Part shown: positions 11,013-23,300 of the stretch, in pieces
Numbering within the stretch: position 1 is the first letter of the stretch
Layout: each line of letters opens with the position of its first letter
NCBI GenBank assembly: GCA_030248215.1
Contig: JASANG010000879.1
Span: forward strand, 124,001 to 188,000
Length of the DNA stretch: 64,000 nucleotides
DNA from: Enoplolaimus lenunculus
Lineage: Eukaryota > Nematoda > Enoplea > Enoplida > Thoracostomopsidae
Direction: 5' to 3'
Position numbers and translations under genes: made by a program
The notes under the pieces: model-generated
What the model was told of the DNA's origin: nothing
Databases searched by the model: none
The model's input: only the letters and a program-made list of their open reading frames with translations

Positions 11013-14000
11013 ATGCAAGATTCATGTCGCAGTGATTTTGGGTTGCGCAAAAGTTTATCGATTCCTGCGAGAGCCAGGATTCAAGAACCAAATGTGGCTG
11101 TTCGCCTACCTGTAAATCGGTCGTTATCACGAGTTCAAACTTTCAGAGAGTATGTTAGGAGTATGAGCTTCATTATCAAGTACTTAAGCCCAATTCTAGA
11201 TATGGGGTTACAGACTAATGGCATCCAATTGAAATTGGTGTAAAAGCTCGTGCTTATGCAGGATTAAATTTTATATTCTTCTTCATGACTGTACCAAGCT
11301 TTTAACATTTTTTTACGTACCTAGATATATTGAGTTTTTTATTTATACATTCGAAATGATAAACCCAGTGCTTGTTTTGCTGTGCTAATAGAGACTGCGG
11401 TAGCCAAATGTTGTTTTTTGTTTTTGCCGATGTTCGGTAGTTTTCTGCAACTATATAAATATAATTTGCGGAAATAGGTTTCTAAATTGGTAATGTCTAA
11501 ATATCATTTTTATAAATGATTTATATATAGTAGGGATGTCCCGATTAATCGGCATCCGCATCGGTAATAATCGGCAGTTTTTGTGAGTATCGGCACTGCA
11601 AAAAATTGCCAGTTCTATGCCGATACTTTTTGCACATAACAGTCAGATTGAATGCTATCAATTTCATTTCTGGGCGCATATGAGTGTATCCGATCACTAA
11701 AACTGATATCTTTCTTGCGTTTGCGTTTGAAAAAATTAATTGAAATGAGCCGTTCGTCTAAAATTATATACAATCGTTTATTATGGTTACGGTTTAAGTC
11801 TTCATATAATGATGTAATATAGTATCCTATCTGTTTATTAAGCATGGTGTACTAAAGTTGGGATCAGCATCGGTTAGCCAGCGGCAAAATTTCAATATAA
11901 GAATCGGCATCGGTGTCGGCATCGACAAAAATTTAGCTATCGCCACATCCCTAACATATAGGTAAGTATTGTTTACTTACCGTACCACTTGATACATGCG
12001 TACACAACACATATATACACGTATTGTTTCAGTCAGCTGCAATCTGGTGCAGCATCTTTTTTTGGCATCACTGCTCATTCAGAAAGTGACAAGTGGACAG
12101 AGCGACAAAGAAGATATTGTTTGCGGCGGTATGGTGTAAAGCCTGAATTGATTGCTGAACGTGATGACTCTTCAGTTCTTGGAAATACAATTGAGTTGGT
12201 GAATATTGTCTTTATTCCTAAATAAATGGAACTGGTGAAATTGACCACCGTTGTTTAGTTTTGAGAAATGAAAAGCAAGTAACAGTAAGTGTCCATATTT
12301 GCCGTTAGTAGTGTGTTAATGCTAGCTAGTTTAGTTTGTTTAAGGGTAGGGGAAAGATCAGAAAATTGGATCTTAACTAAAGTGTTGACAGAAACTAATT
12401 ATATATGTGATATACTAGTGACCACTCTTTGAACTTCAGGTTGGTCACTCATCAATTGTATATGCATGAATAGGTTACTCATGCTGATTTCATCAATTTG
12501 TAATTTGACTTTCAGTCTGATTTTCGCCGTGAAAGGCAGCGAGTTCAACGTGCGCACACCATTCAACAGCATCATACGTCAACTGCTAGGTCGGTTCCAA
12601 GCTCTGCTTATCGTTATCACCATGTGTCTGCGTTGCCTGGTCCTAGTTCGGCATGTAACTATGCACCTGTTCCAAAGCATGGGACATCTGAAATGGACTC
12701 TGGTGTGTTGAATGCTTCTCCCGGTTTAGAAAAACGTGAACTAAAAAGACGTGGTTCCGATGGAAGCGCTATGCGCTCTCTGGAGGGGCCTTCAACGTCA
12801 GGTGAGCATTTTTGGGCAATATAAGATTTACAATTCAATTTGCGGCCGGATTTCCTCCGTAGATAGATATTCATTAAAAAGTTGTATCAGATTTGTTTGG
12901 GTAAGAATTGTGAAGAGTTCTATTCTAGAACCTTATTTTTCTATCACATTTTACGTTCAAAAACAACGTCACTATAAAAGCTAATAATTTTTACAATATT
13001 TATATATTCTTCGCTAATTGGTTTCATGTAATTATTTAATGTCCTAAATATTTGTTACGGCAGTTTGTTAATTTTAAACGTTTTCCGGCTTAGCTACTGA
13101 AACGTAGTGCCGTTGACTGCTATTTCTTATTGGAATATGCACTTTATATTGCGATGGGTTTGTATTTTGCAGGTTTGCACGTAATGGGTGCTACATCGTT
13201 GCCGCGTAGTGGGTCTTCGGTTGCAAGCAGTAGACAGTCTGGCCTCAGTATTGGCTCTGCTTCGACACTACAATATCCAGTTGGGAGAAGAGACAGTGTT
13301 GCTAAAATGACATACGATAAGATTGCGTCTATTGTGAGGGTGAGTGTTTTCGAAACTGTTGGATCACAAACTGTATGTGCATTGACTGAGTTATGTTAAA
13401 ATATACTTTTTCAATTTTTGGTTTTGTGGCGTAAAATTATGTTTGTATTATGTGGTAAAAATTCAAAGCACTCGTGTTTTCCGGCTGTCTTACAATTCAC
13501 AGCTTTCTAGAAAAATTATTTGATAAGAGTTAAACAGTTCAACATCATGTCTTAAACTGAGAATTTTGGAGTATTTTTATGGCAGCGAAGGTTGTTAGGT
13601 ACCAAATAACTTCGGGTAACCCAAAAGGTGTGTTTTTGTTTGTTTTTCTGTTGTATGTATATACGTATATTTGGTTGCTATAGACGTGGATCCGTGCCAG
13701 CTTATGTATTTTTAGGTATATTATATATCTAACTCTTGGGTTTTGAATGATTGAATAATCTGAAACTTATTTCGTATCATTGTTAGTTGTTGCGGAAATC
13801 TGTTTTTACTTTCCGTTCCGCAGAGCATTTTATATCTTTGCTATATGTAATACGTATATAAACACGTACAATGATATTAATTCGTTCTTTTGTCTTATAG
13901 AAATTTTATGCTTTTGTTATTGCGCAAATAGGGCCTTCATTTTTTGCTTTTACGACCTTTAGCAGGGCATATCTGAGTATGTATGGTATAAAAGTAGGTT

Positions 14001-17000
14001 TATTATTATTATTATTGTATATAAAATAAAAAAATTGTAAAAGTTTGTTTTGTTTATGTAATTCAAGCTGTAAAAACAAAACAGAAGGGAGTGAAAATAC
14101 CTAAATTTCAAGTTCTGTTCGAGAAATAAAATTTGAGTATATATTCAGTGCTAGTATATGTACATAACAGATAAGGGGATGTGAATATTTTTACCCAGTG
14201 CGACTGTAATTTGATGGCAGCAAACAAGAATTTAACGCCAATGAGCACTGTTCTTACAAAAATTTCAAGCATTATTTTTGTTTCCAAACCTCTTATAAAC
14301 CAACACTGTTTTTCTGATTCTTCTCTATTATAGGTACGTGTATTAATTAGTATTTTGGAAAGTTGAATGTGTGGTGAATAACTTAAGTAGTTATAGCCCA
14401 ATTTATTTATGGTTTGCGTTGGCCATTTTTTGTGTTGAACCGGTTTAATCGCCACCTAGTTATCCATAATTGATATCCAATGCCAACCGTTAGTTTCAGC
14501 CTTCAAAAATTCTTCAAAGAAATCGAATGCGTAGCGTACGAAGAGGTCGCGCTGGTGTTCGCGGCAATGCGTCCTTTAGGTTGTCACGGAGTTTTGCACC
14601 TTCAAGTGTTTGCGCTGATGATACTGCCAGCAGTGAACCTCAGTCAGCAATAGGGGTTCCAACAGGTCTCGTTTTAGAGTCTGGAATCAACATACCTGCT
14701 GCCTCCTTTTCTACGGTACCTCAGACTGTGATCTCGCCAGAAAGTGCTATAGTTTCTGAGAAAGAAATGGCACAGAAAGATTACGACAGTACAAGTACGT
14801 TGGCGACTATACGTGCTAACATTCTTAACAAGCTAATCTTAGTTTTTTGTGATGCTTGGTCAAAACTCATCAAACGCAATTTTTCATTTCGCAAGCCCAA
14901 ATAGTAACGACCTAACAGGCAAGTTTAGACGCTAACTGATTGACACTTAACTTAATAACTCCGTGATCCCAAAATGAACATACGCAATATGCTAAATAGA
15001 GATCAGTACTTACGTAAGTTGCTAGTGTGCCAATTTGCAAAGTTCAGTGTTTAAATTCCGTATCAAAAACCTCTTGGTCTACAGCGTTTGTCAAGATACT
15101 TTCAATTACACAGTTGTTCCATTTTGTTGGGATGTCCAGGCAGAAATTGACATTAAGTTGCTAATATTACTGCGTGTGAATTTGCAGCCTGTGTGTGCAC
15201 TGCATGAACATGGTGTTTTAGATGAAATTCGTGTTGCAGCGAACACACCGCGGCAAGACGGTGGATTGCTACCCTGTGCTGCGTCAATAATGGAAACAAT
15301 ACGTGAATCCGCTGAACTCGAGCCGTCGATACGAAGGCATGAGAAAACGAGAGCAGCAACAAACTCAACACAAGACCTCAGTGAAAAACAACCAACTATC
15401 TTATACGTGGGCGAGATGGGCAGCACAACGTTGCCTAAACAGTCGTACAGTAGCGACAAAACATTGTGGCCAAGACGACGTCCGCTTGGTCAAGCAGTTT
15501 TATCGGTAAAGCTAAAATAGTTTCACTTTTTGATAAGTAAAATTGTCATGCTGGAAATCACCATGTTTATACTATTCCATGCGCCACTTAGTTTATGGTC
15601 GGAATTGTTACGTCCGTTCAACGGAATTACTTGTGATATTTTACCAACTAAGGAATTAATAAAACAAGTCTGGAACTTACTTTGCCAATTACTGCTTTGT
15701 AAAATTGTTTAACAGCACAAATAGTGGCTTTGTACGTGAAACTTGATTTTAGAAATCGTTCACGGTTATGGAAAGGCCGGCCGTGACACCAAGCGGTGTT
15801 ACTACTTCAAGTGTATCTGAATCTCCTGCTCTGTCTGATTTTTTTGATGACGTGTTCTTTGACCTAACCGCACCAGCAAGCGTAACAGCAGCTTCTGCAG
15901 CTTTTGGTGCTACTGGCCCTTCATCTGGTTCAGCTTCTCAGCCACCTGCATACCCGATGGTGCCATTGCCAGATAATGAGAAAGCTGGGGCTTTATCCCA
16001 CGTTCCTGTTATTGACGAAAGCATCGGATCATTAGATAAGCATGGTGAAGAAGACGTTCACGCGACGAATGAACCGCAAACAAGACTTGGCGTCGAACCA
16101 CAGTATTATGATACTCTGGGTTTCGTTAAGTTGCAACCATTTATGCCAACAACGGGTCAGTATTACTTTCCACCTGAAGCGCACTTCAGACGACTGGACG
16201 ATCACGGCCGGATCAATTTTGTATTTCAAGTAAGTGTCGGACCGTTTTCTGTTTTCCTCTAGGTAAATTTCATTCAGCAAAACTAAGTTTAATGAGAAAT
16301 AGAGCGTGAGCCGATAACTTATTTAGCGTAATCTGAAGTATGAAAATGTAGGCGATACGTAACATTTGATATGAACGATTTTTCATGTAGAACTGGAATG
16401 TATGATATTTATTGCAATTGCTTTGTTATAGTTTAGAACAGGCTAGTGGCAAGTTTTGTAATACTTGCCTGCGTTATCCTTCTTATGCGTAAAATGGTTT
16501 TATGTATATAAATGTTTTAGTATTCACTGCCCGACGACCGTGGTCAGTTTCATCAGCGACGAACAGATGCAATGGATATTGATGAATATGATGAGGATGT
16601 ATTTGTTGATGGTGAAACAGTGCTGCCATCGTCTGATGCAATCCGGAAACGGTAAGCTGATTAAGTTGTGTCCATAAATATAGTGTTGTTGCTGCTGTTT
16701 GTTAGGTAAATTTTCTATATGAGTTAGGTTGGAATCAAAATTTATTTAGCGTTGTACATTGCTAGATTTGGTTTCCAAGTTGGTAAAATCGTTTTCTCAA
16801 AGTGTTGTATAGGCCAGCACGATTAAAATCTAGTAGTTTTAGTCAAACCAAAAATGTGCTGTTTGTAATGCCTAACATTTGCACCACATGCCTGCAATGT
16901 GAACTTTTTGCAAAAACTGTTCATAATTTGAAAGCAATTAGTTGCAGCAGTGAGTTTACATGCATTTAAGCATGAACTTTGAGAGGTCTTTATCATTGAC

Positions 17001-17337
17001 AAATAAAGGTTGCAAATGCACCGTTCAATACATGAAAGCTTCTCAGACAATTTCATCTATTTTAGTATGACAAACAATTGCGATATATTTTTGTTTTGAT
17101 TATGAATTCGGTAGGTATTATGTAATTTATTGATCCAATAACGATTAAGATTAATTCGGTTTTTTCGCACTATGTTGTTAATAAATATTAAAAATGACGT
17201 TATAATCATATTTTAGTGACATACATTTTGTGGAATCAAAACCAACAATGTTGAAACCAGGCGTGCGCCGCAAGCGACCGCCTCCGCCATCGCCGTCTGC
17301 AGTGTTGGCAGAAAAACAGCGACCAGTTTTTGACCGA
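11013..17337 (+). other. RHBDF: iRhom exons 1-9: cytosolic N-terminal region (residues 1-682)
   Basis: Exons: 11013-11149, 12033-12198, 12516-12801, 13173-13339, 14500-14794, 15240-15505, 15753-16229, 16521-16651, 17217-17337. The segment LRKSLSIPA in exon 1 matches the vertebrate FLRSVSMPA region, a probable 14-3-3-type phosphosite (inference). Exon 2 (SGAASFFGI...YCLRRYG) matches the conserved block after QTIRR. Exons 5-9 are Ser/Thr/Pro-rich and poorly conserved; exon 7 alone gives 159 residues with an acidic DFFDDVFFD patch. The least certain junction is exon 6: acceptors at 15188 and 15240 both give the same open frame, but only 15240 keeps phase with exon 5. Confidence 0.82.
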
Positions 17338-20300
17338 GTAATAATTTGAGTTGGAATATTTGAAATAAAAAGCATCACATTTGTTAGTTGGGAGATAATG
17401 TGTATTTTTTATTCAGTACGGTTTAATCACATTCAACTAATAAGCAACAGGAGTGCTTGAAGTATATATATACAAAAGACGCATAGATCTATATGTCGTT
17501 TCTGAGTTGATTTTTGTATCTAATCTGTCGATTGATTTATGGAAACACAAAGAAAATTTACAACAGTGTTCCATGCTACAGATTTGGGATCAGTATTTAT
17601 AACTGGCTACAATTTTACATTTTATTTTTTATGCGACTACTTATTTGCTTGTAGCTTGTATCGCGCGTGTTGCACAATTCCGATCGGCGCCGTTATGGCG
17701 AAGGCTTCATTGGTCGCTTGTTTGGTAGACGATTAAAGAAAAAATCTGAACTTCCGCCTATTGTTCGCCGGCAAATTAGTGACTTAGATGATTACCGGTA
17801 TAAAGTTGTTTTGTGTACAAATAAACCGTGTAGTACAGTTTGAGTCTTTGAGTTGTTTTTTACAATGCATAACTTATGATTATGTGCTGCTATTCTACAA
17901 GAAGAAATCTTACTACTGCAAAGTCTTAAACAAAGGGAATATTCAAAGTGACCTGTGTTTTGAAAAACTCTTGTGCTAATTTCGAGAAAAGTTATTATTC
18001 TAATTTGATTTTATCAGAAATCATGTGGTGCTATCGTGTTATCTGTTCAGTATGATTGCGTGAATGTTTAGCGTTTGAAATTTAGCAGATACAGAGTCTG
18101 TAAAACACTTGTTCTGTAAAACACTTGTCAGTCATTATCGTGTGTCTGTATAATTTATTTTAGGCCTTATTTTACCTATTGGGTGACATGCGTTCAAATC
18201 CTAGTGACTTTAGTAACTGTGATATTGTACGGCGTTGGACCAATTGGGTTCGGTCGTCGAAAAATTGATGCCATGGTAAATCGTATATACTTTCGCTGTC
18301 AGGCTTACACTTTCAGGGTCGCAGTGGGCGGGAACTTTTGTAAGGATAGTCCCGCCCTTTTCATTAGGCGATGAAAGTCTCGCCCTATGGCATAGGTAAC
18401 CCCAGATTACCAACAAGCCGTTGATCATCAGATGCGCTGCACGTGCATCTAATTTTGATTGAGTGTGACTAATTGAAAAATATCGCGGATTAGCAATGTT
18501 ACAAGACATTGTCGTCACTGTTTTGTAACTAGTAAAGTGCCGTATGCGCGTTGATTTTTATATCAAGCCATATTACATTAGGTAAGCAATGCTGGATTAA
18601 AACTTTTTTACAAGTTACCAGGTCAGCACACCAAATGAAAAGGTAAATTAAAAGCATTGTTGGATACATATTATTAGATACTAGGTGTCCGGTGTTTAGG
18701 TTTTTGTGTATTTGCATTCACTTGCAATTTATGTGAAAGCAGGTTTCAGGCGTACAACATGCCAACTATTTATTTAAGGTGCTGCATACGTCTTTGGTGC
18801 TTCAACAGGTCGCTTACTTTGAACAAGAGAACTTTTGGATCGGACCTCGCTTTGTAAGTGGGCATTGATTCTTTGAACTGCTGCTAGAAAGTACATTATG
18901 CACGAAAATAGCGGCAGATTTTGCGGCCAAAATCAAATGGGTGTTTTTATTTTTAGATTACTTATTGAGAAACAAAAACTGTCGGGCACAGGACAGCAGA
19001 GCACGACCGGATATTAATTTGCCGGAAGTGGAAACGGATATTGAATTTTTTACCATAACAGAAACCGGATATTGTATATATTAAAATGCGGTATTTTAGT
19101 GTCCTCAAGGTTTTCATCACTGTTATAAAGTTCATAATTGCTGTTGATAAATTGAAATCACTTAATGCAAAAATGCGTTTAACTTTCGCTCGCTTATATA
19201 AGTCAAAAATAGCTGAAAACGTATCAAAATGTGAACTTCTTGACTTGCACAGAAATGTAATCGCAGCAAGATGTCAAAGAAACTAACTTGTAAAAGACAG
19301 TTTTATAATATTCGGAACCACAACTTAAATATCCGGTATCTCTTCGCCAGATATTAAACCGGAATGGGATATCCAGCCGCACCTTATAATATAAGTAGAA
19401 AATTGCGCTCCACTGGTTGTTTTTTCAGATCAATAAATAAGACCGGATAACTTTATAGACATATACTGATGCACGACTAAAATAATTTCAACAGTGTGCA
19501 AAATTAAATACTAGCCGGATAGCATTCGGTTCCGATAGAAAAGCACTATCTAGGTTAGTTTTTGCATGCTATAAATTGATAACCGGTCGCACCCTGTCAA
19601 TATCTGGTAATCATTTATATTAGAATGCTGTCGTTGTTTTCCTAGCGGTAATACTATTTATAATTTGAGAGATTGCAAGAGACTGCTTTCGTGTATTTTA
19701 CGCAATCTAAACAAAGGCTTGAAAATTTTCTGAAAATACTATTGCTCAGAACATAATTTTATTGATAAGTGAAATATTTTGCACGCATCAAAGAACATCG
19801 TCACCTCATTGAATATGTTTGTTAAATTTTATCTGCAGCGATTACAGTAACGTTGAATGAACTCGTAAAATGGTGTAAATTGTAAACTTCGGTCAAGTAT
19901 CCAAGTATTCAGGGGTGGGGGCTCCCCTCAAACAACAAGGTGGGTGCACCCAAACATACGAGCGAAGGAGCGAGCAGCCAGACGCATTTTATTTTAAAAC
20001 TTCGGCTGTCTTTGTTTCATTCGGTTAGGTTGAGAGCCCTTTTAGGAATGCCCCTCAAATCTGGGATATGGGGGTGGCTGCTCCGGCCCTGCCCGTATTT
20101 AAATACCGTACAGAAGTGGCGGGTGGATTTAGTTATCTGAAGGGCCCGTAATCTAAGTTGCATGTAGTATACTTGTTGCTACTTGTTATTGATGATACGA
20201 TTAAACAAAACCGTTTGTTTAAAACTTTGTTTGTGTTTCAAGTTGTGTCTAGACCATGTTATTAACATACTACGGAAAGATGTAGTGTAATATGTCATAC

Positions 20301-23300
20301 AATGGTGATGTCCAGTCATTTTGGAGATGCTTAAATTGGCCATGAACTTAACTCTTAACCCGTGCTCGACTAGGCATATCATGTGTTTAAATAAACGAAC
20401 GTAGCCGGCGGTCGTTTTATTTTTGGCCTATTTAATGTATTTTTTCAGGGTGTTAAATTTGCGTTAAGTTATGATACGTAAATAATAACAAAAAATGTTT
20501 TTTCTATTTACCGACTGTTGTATAGGCTACTAATAAGTAAGTTGGGCTTAGTAAACGGCGCACAAAATGCACCAGGAGCTGATACATTTTGCACAAGTAA
20601 TTTACTTGCTTCACTAACTCTTGTTAGTGTTCAAACAGAATTTTAAGGTAATAAAAATTTATGCAACTTTTTATATGTTGTTTCTAGGCTGATCTAGTAC
20701 ATATGGGTGCAAAATATTCTCCGTGTATGAGGCGTGATCGGAAGATTTTCACTTTGATCGATTCGAATCGGCGGATAGAAAATCAATCTGCGTGTTGTAT
20801 CTGGAACGACAGAACTGGTTGTGTTCAGTCTACCGAAAAACATTGTTCGGTAAGCTTCTAATTATGGAGACTTTGGATTCAATGAAATAACTGGTATTAG
20901 GCTATGGAAAATAATGCGAATAAAGTGGAGCCCATATGCAGAGCACAAAAATGTGTATGTATACACTTTACAGATGTAAAATAACATATTGTAATAAGGC
21001 ATATTTCTATGTATGCCGCGCAAAGATGCTTTTAAAATTTAAAAATGCTGCCCCGGCGTGTGAAACATTGAGTGGTGGTCTTGACATACGAACATGTCCA
21101 GGGTAAGGAAGGCTTTATTTGGTGGAACGTATCCTGCAGACGCCAAACATTTTTAAATGTTATAAATTAGCTGCCAAATCTGATTATTTGGTTTTTACGA
21201 GGTTTAAAAATCTGGTGTCGTTTAGCAAAGTACTATCCTGCACATTTTAGAGCATTCTAACCACTTGGAGAAAATGGACAACTCTTAATCCTGGTCCATA
21301 TGGACCATCAGGTCGTAGAATATCAGGCTCTGTGTGTGGGCAGGACCCAAGGTTAGTTTTTGTCATCAGTCTTTTTGTGTATTTAATTATATGCAGTTTT
21401 CTGGAATGTTAGGCTTTTGATATTTATATTTAGCCACGCGTAACCTAGATGAGGCGTATCGGTTGTTAAATGCTAGAGCCGAATTCAGCAAAGCTCGTGT
21501 TTTTAAATTTAAAATTATTCTGAATTCCTATAGATTTCTTGTTAGTCTAGTGAAGTTCAGTCTGAGTGTTTTGAGTAATTAAATCCGTTGTTTGTTTGGC
21601 CCATAGTCTCCCAGTGTCCCTGTCCCCGGTTCTCAGTCTTCCAGTCTCCCATTGCCCTCTCTCCCAGTTTTCTATTGTCCCAGTCTCCCATTGTCCCAGT
21701 CTCCCAGTGCACACTCTCTCAATGTCGCAGTTTCCCAGTCTCCCAGTGTCCACTCTCCATGCAGTGCCAACTCTCCTAGTGTCCCACTGGTCAGTGTACC
21801 AGTATCCCAGTGTCTCAGTCTCCCAGTGCCTCAGTGTGTAACTGTCCCAGTCTACTACTGTCACAGTATCTCAGTCTGCCAGTGTATTATAAGCTAAAGC
21901 CTAAGGCTAAGCATAAAGCCTAGACCTAAGCCGAAACATAAGCCTAATTCTGTGCTTAAGTTTAAGCGTAAGCCTAAGCTGAGTGTAAGATCAAGCCTTA
22001 GGCTAACGATAAGGCTAAGTTTAAGCCAAAACTAAGTCTAAGTTTAAACCTAAGCGTAAGTATAAGCCAGAGCTGCACCCTCTATAAAGATTAGGACGAT
22101 TCAAAAATCTTGGAAAATAAAAAATTTCAAAAATTATTTTTGAAATTTAAGTCGGAACATAAGTCCTAGTTTTATTTCACGCGTTTGTATGCTTAAAATT
22201 AAAAATGTGGTAATCATAAAATACGATCTGCAGTGCAATTGGGGCCCTCTAAAATTCGGTGCCTCACAAATATGATTTTTGCGGACGCCCCTGATAGTAC
22301 ATTCAATTTATCGAACCCTTCGAGGATTTAATAGAAAACGTGGCTGGCTTTTTGTTTACATATTTCCCAAACTAGTTTCTAATGTTAGCACTCGGTCGGT
22401 AAATTCTATAGTATTAACTATTAATGTATCTTAAAAGGCCTTACACATTGCTGTCAATACAAATTATACAAAACGTAGATAATTTTGGAGCAATTTGGCT
22501 GCAGAAAACCATCAGAGTTACAAAAACACAAGTATGCGAAATTAATTGCCCCAAAACTGTATTCTACTTAGGAACATATGTATGCTTTAACTCTACGATA
22601 TATGAGTTTGTTATTTTTTATGATTTCTAGTGTGAAAAAGAAACTGTTAAAAGATATGAACTAGCTTATACCTGACAGAAAAACAACACGCGATACTGAA
22701 AATTGGCTAGTCGAACAATAAAATCATTAAGCCTATCCTTTTACTTATACGTAATCATAAGTGTACGGTTATACCCTAGCCAAAGCTTAAGCGTACCGGC
22801 TAAGAATTTCCGACTTTCCAGTGTCCCAGTCTTTCAGTCTCCCAATGTCCCAGTCTTTCAGTCTCCCAATGTCCCAGTCTTTCAGTCTCCCAATGTCCCA
22901 GTCTTTCAGTCTCCCAATGTCCCAGTCTCTTAGTGTTCCAGTCTCTCAGTGTCCCAGTCTCCCAGTGGGCAGGCCCTTATAATTAACATGGGCCGTTTGT
23001 TTTATAGAGATTGCTTAGATCCATCTTCTACGGAACCGTACGAATGGCCCGATGACATTTCGCGATGGCCAATCTGCAAACAAACGCGGTCGAATAGCTC
23101 ATTAGAACATATGACGTGCGGGCGAACGGGGCATCCCTGTTGCATAGGTTAATAAACCTTGTGATGTTTTTAGTTTTGAAAAAGTTCTGGTCCTCAGTTT
23201 AAATTGTTTATTCGGACCATGAACACATTGCTTGAAAATTTTGAACGGTAACGCATTTCACTTAATGATTTCACTCTACGAGAAAGTGTTATTGTATACT

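Noticed and set aside
21588-21897. Three overlapping plus-strand ORFs rich in SLPVSQCP
   Set aside because: They translate the CCAGTCTCC minisatellite inside the 1.4-kb element; several frames are open at once.
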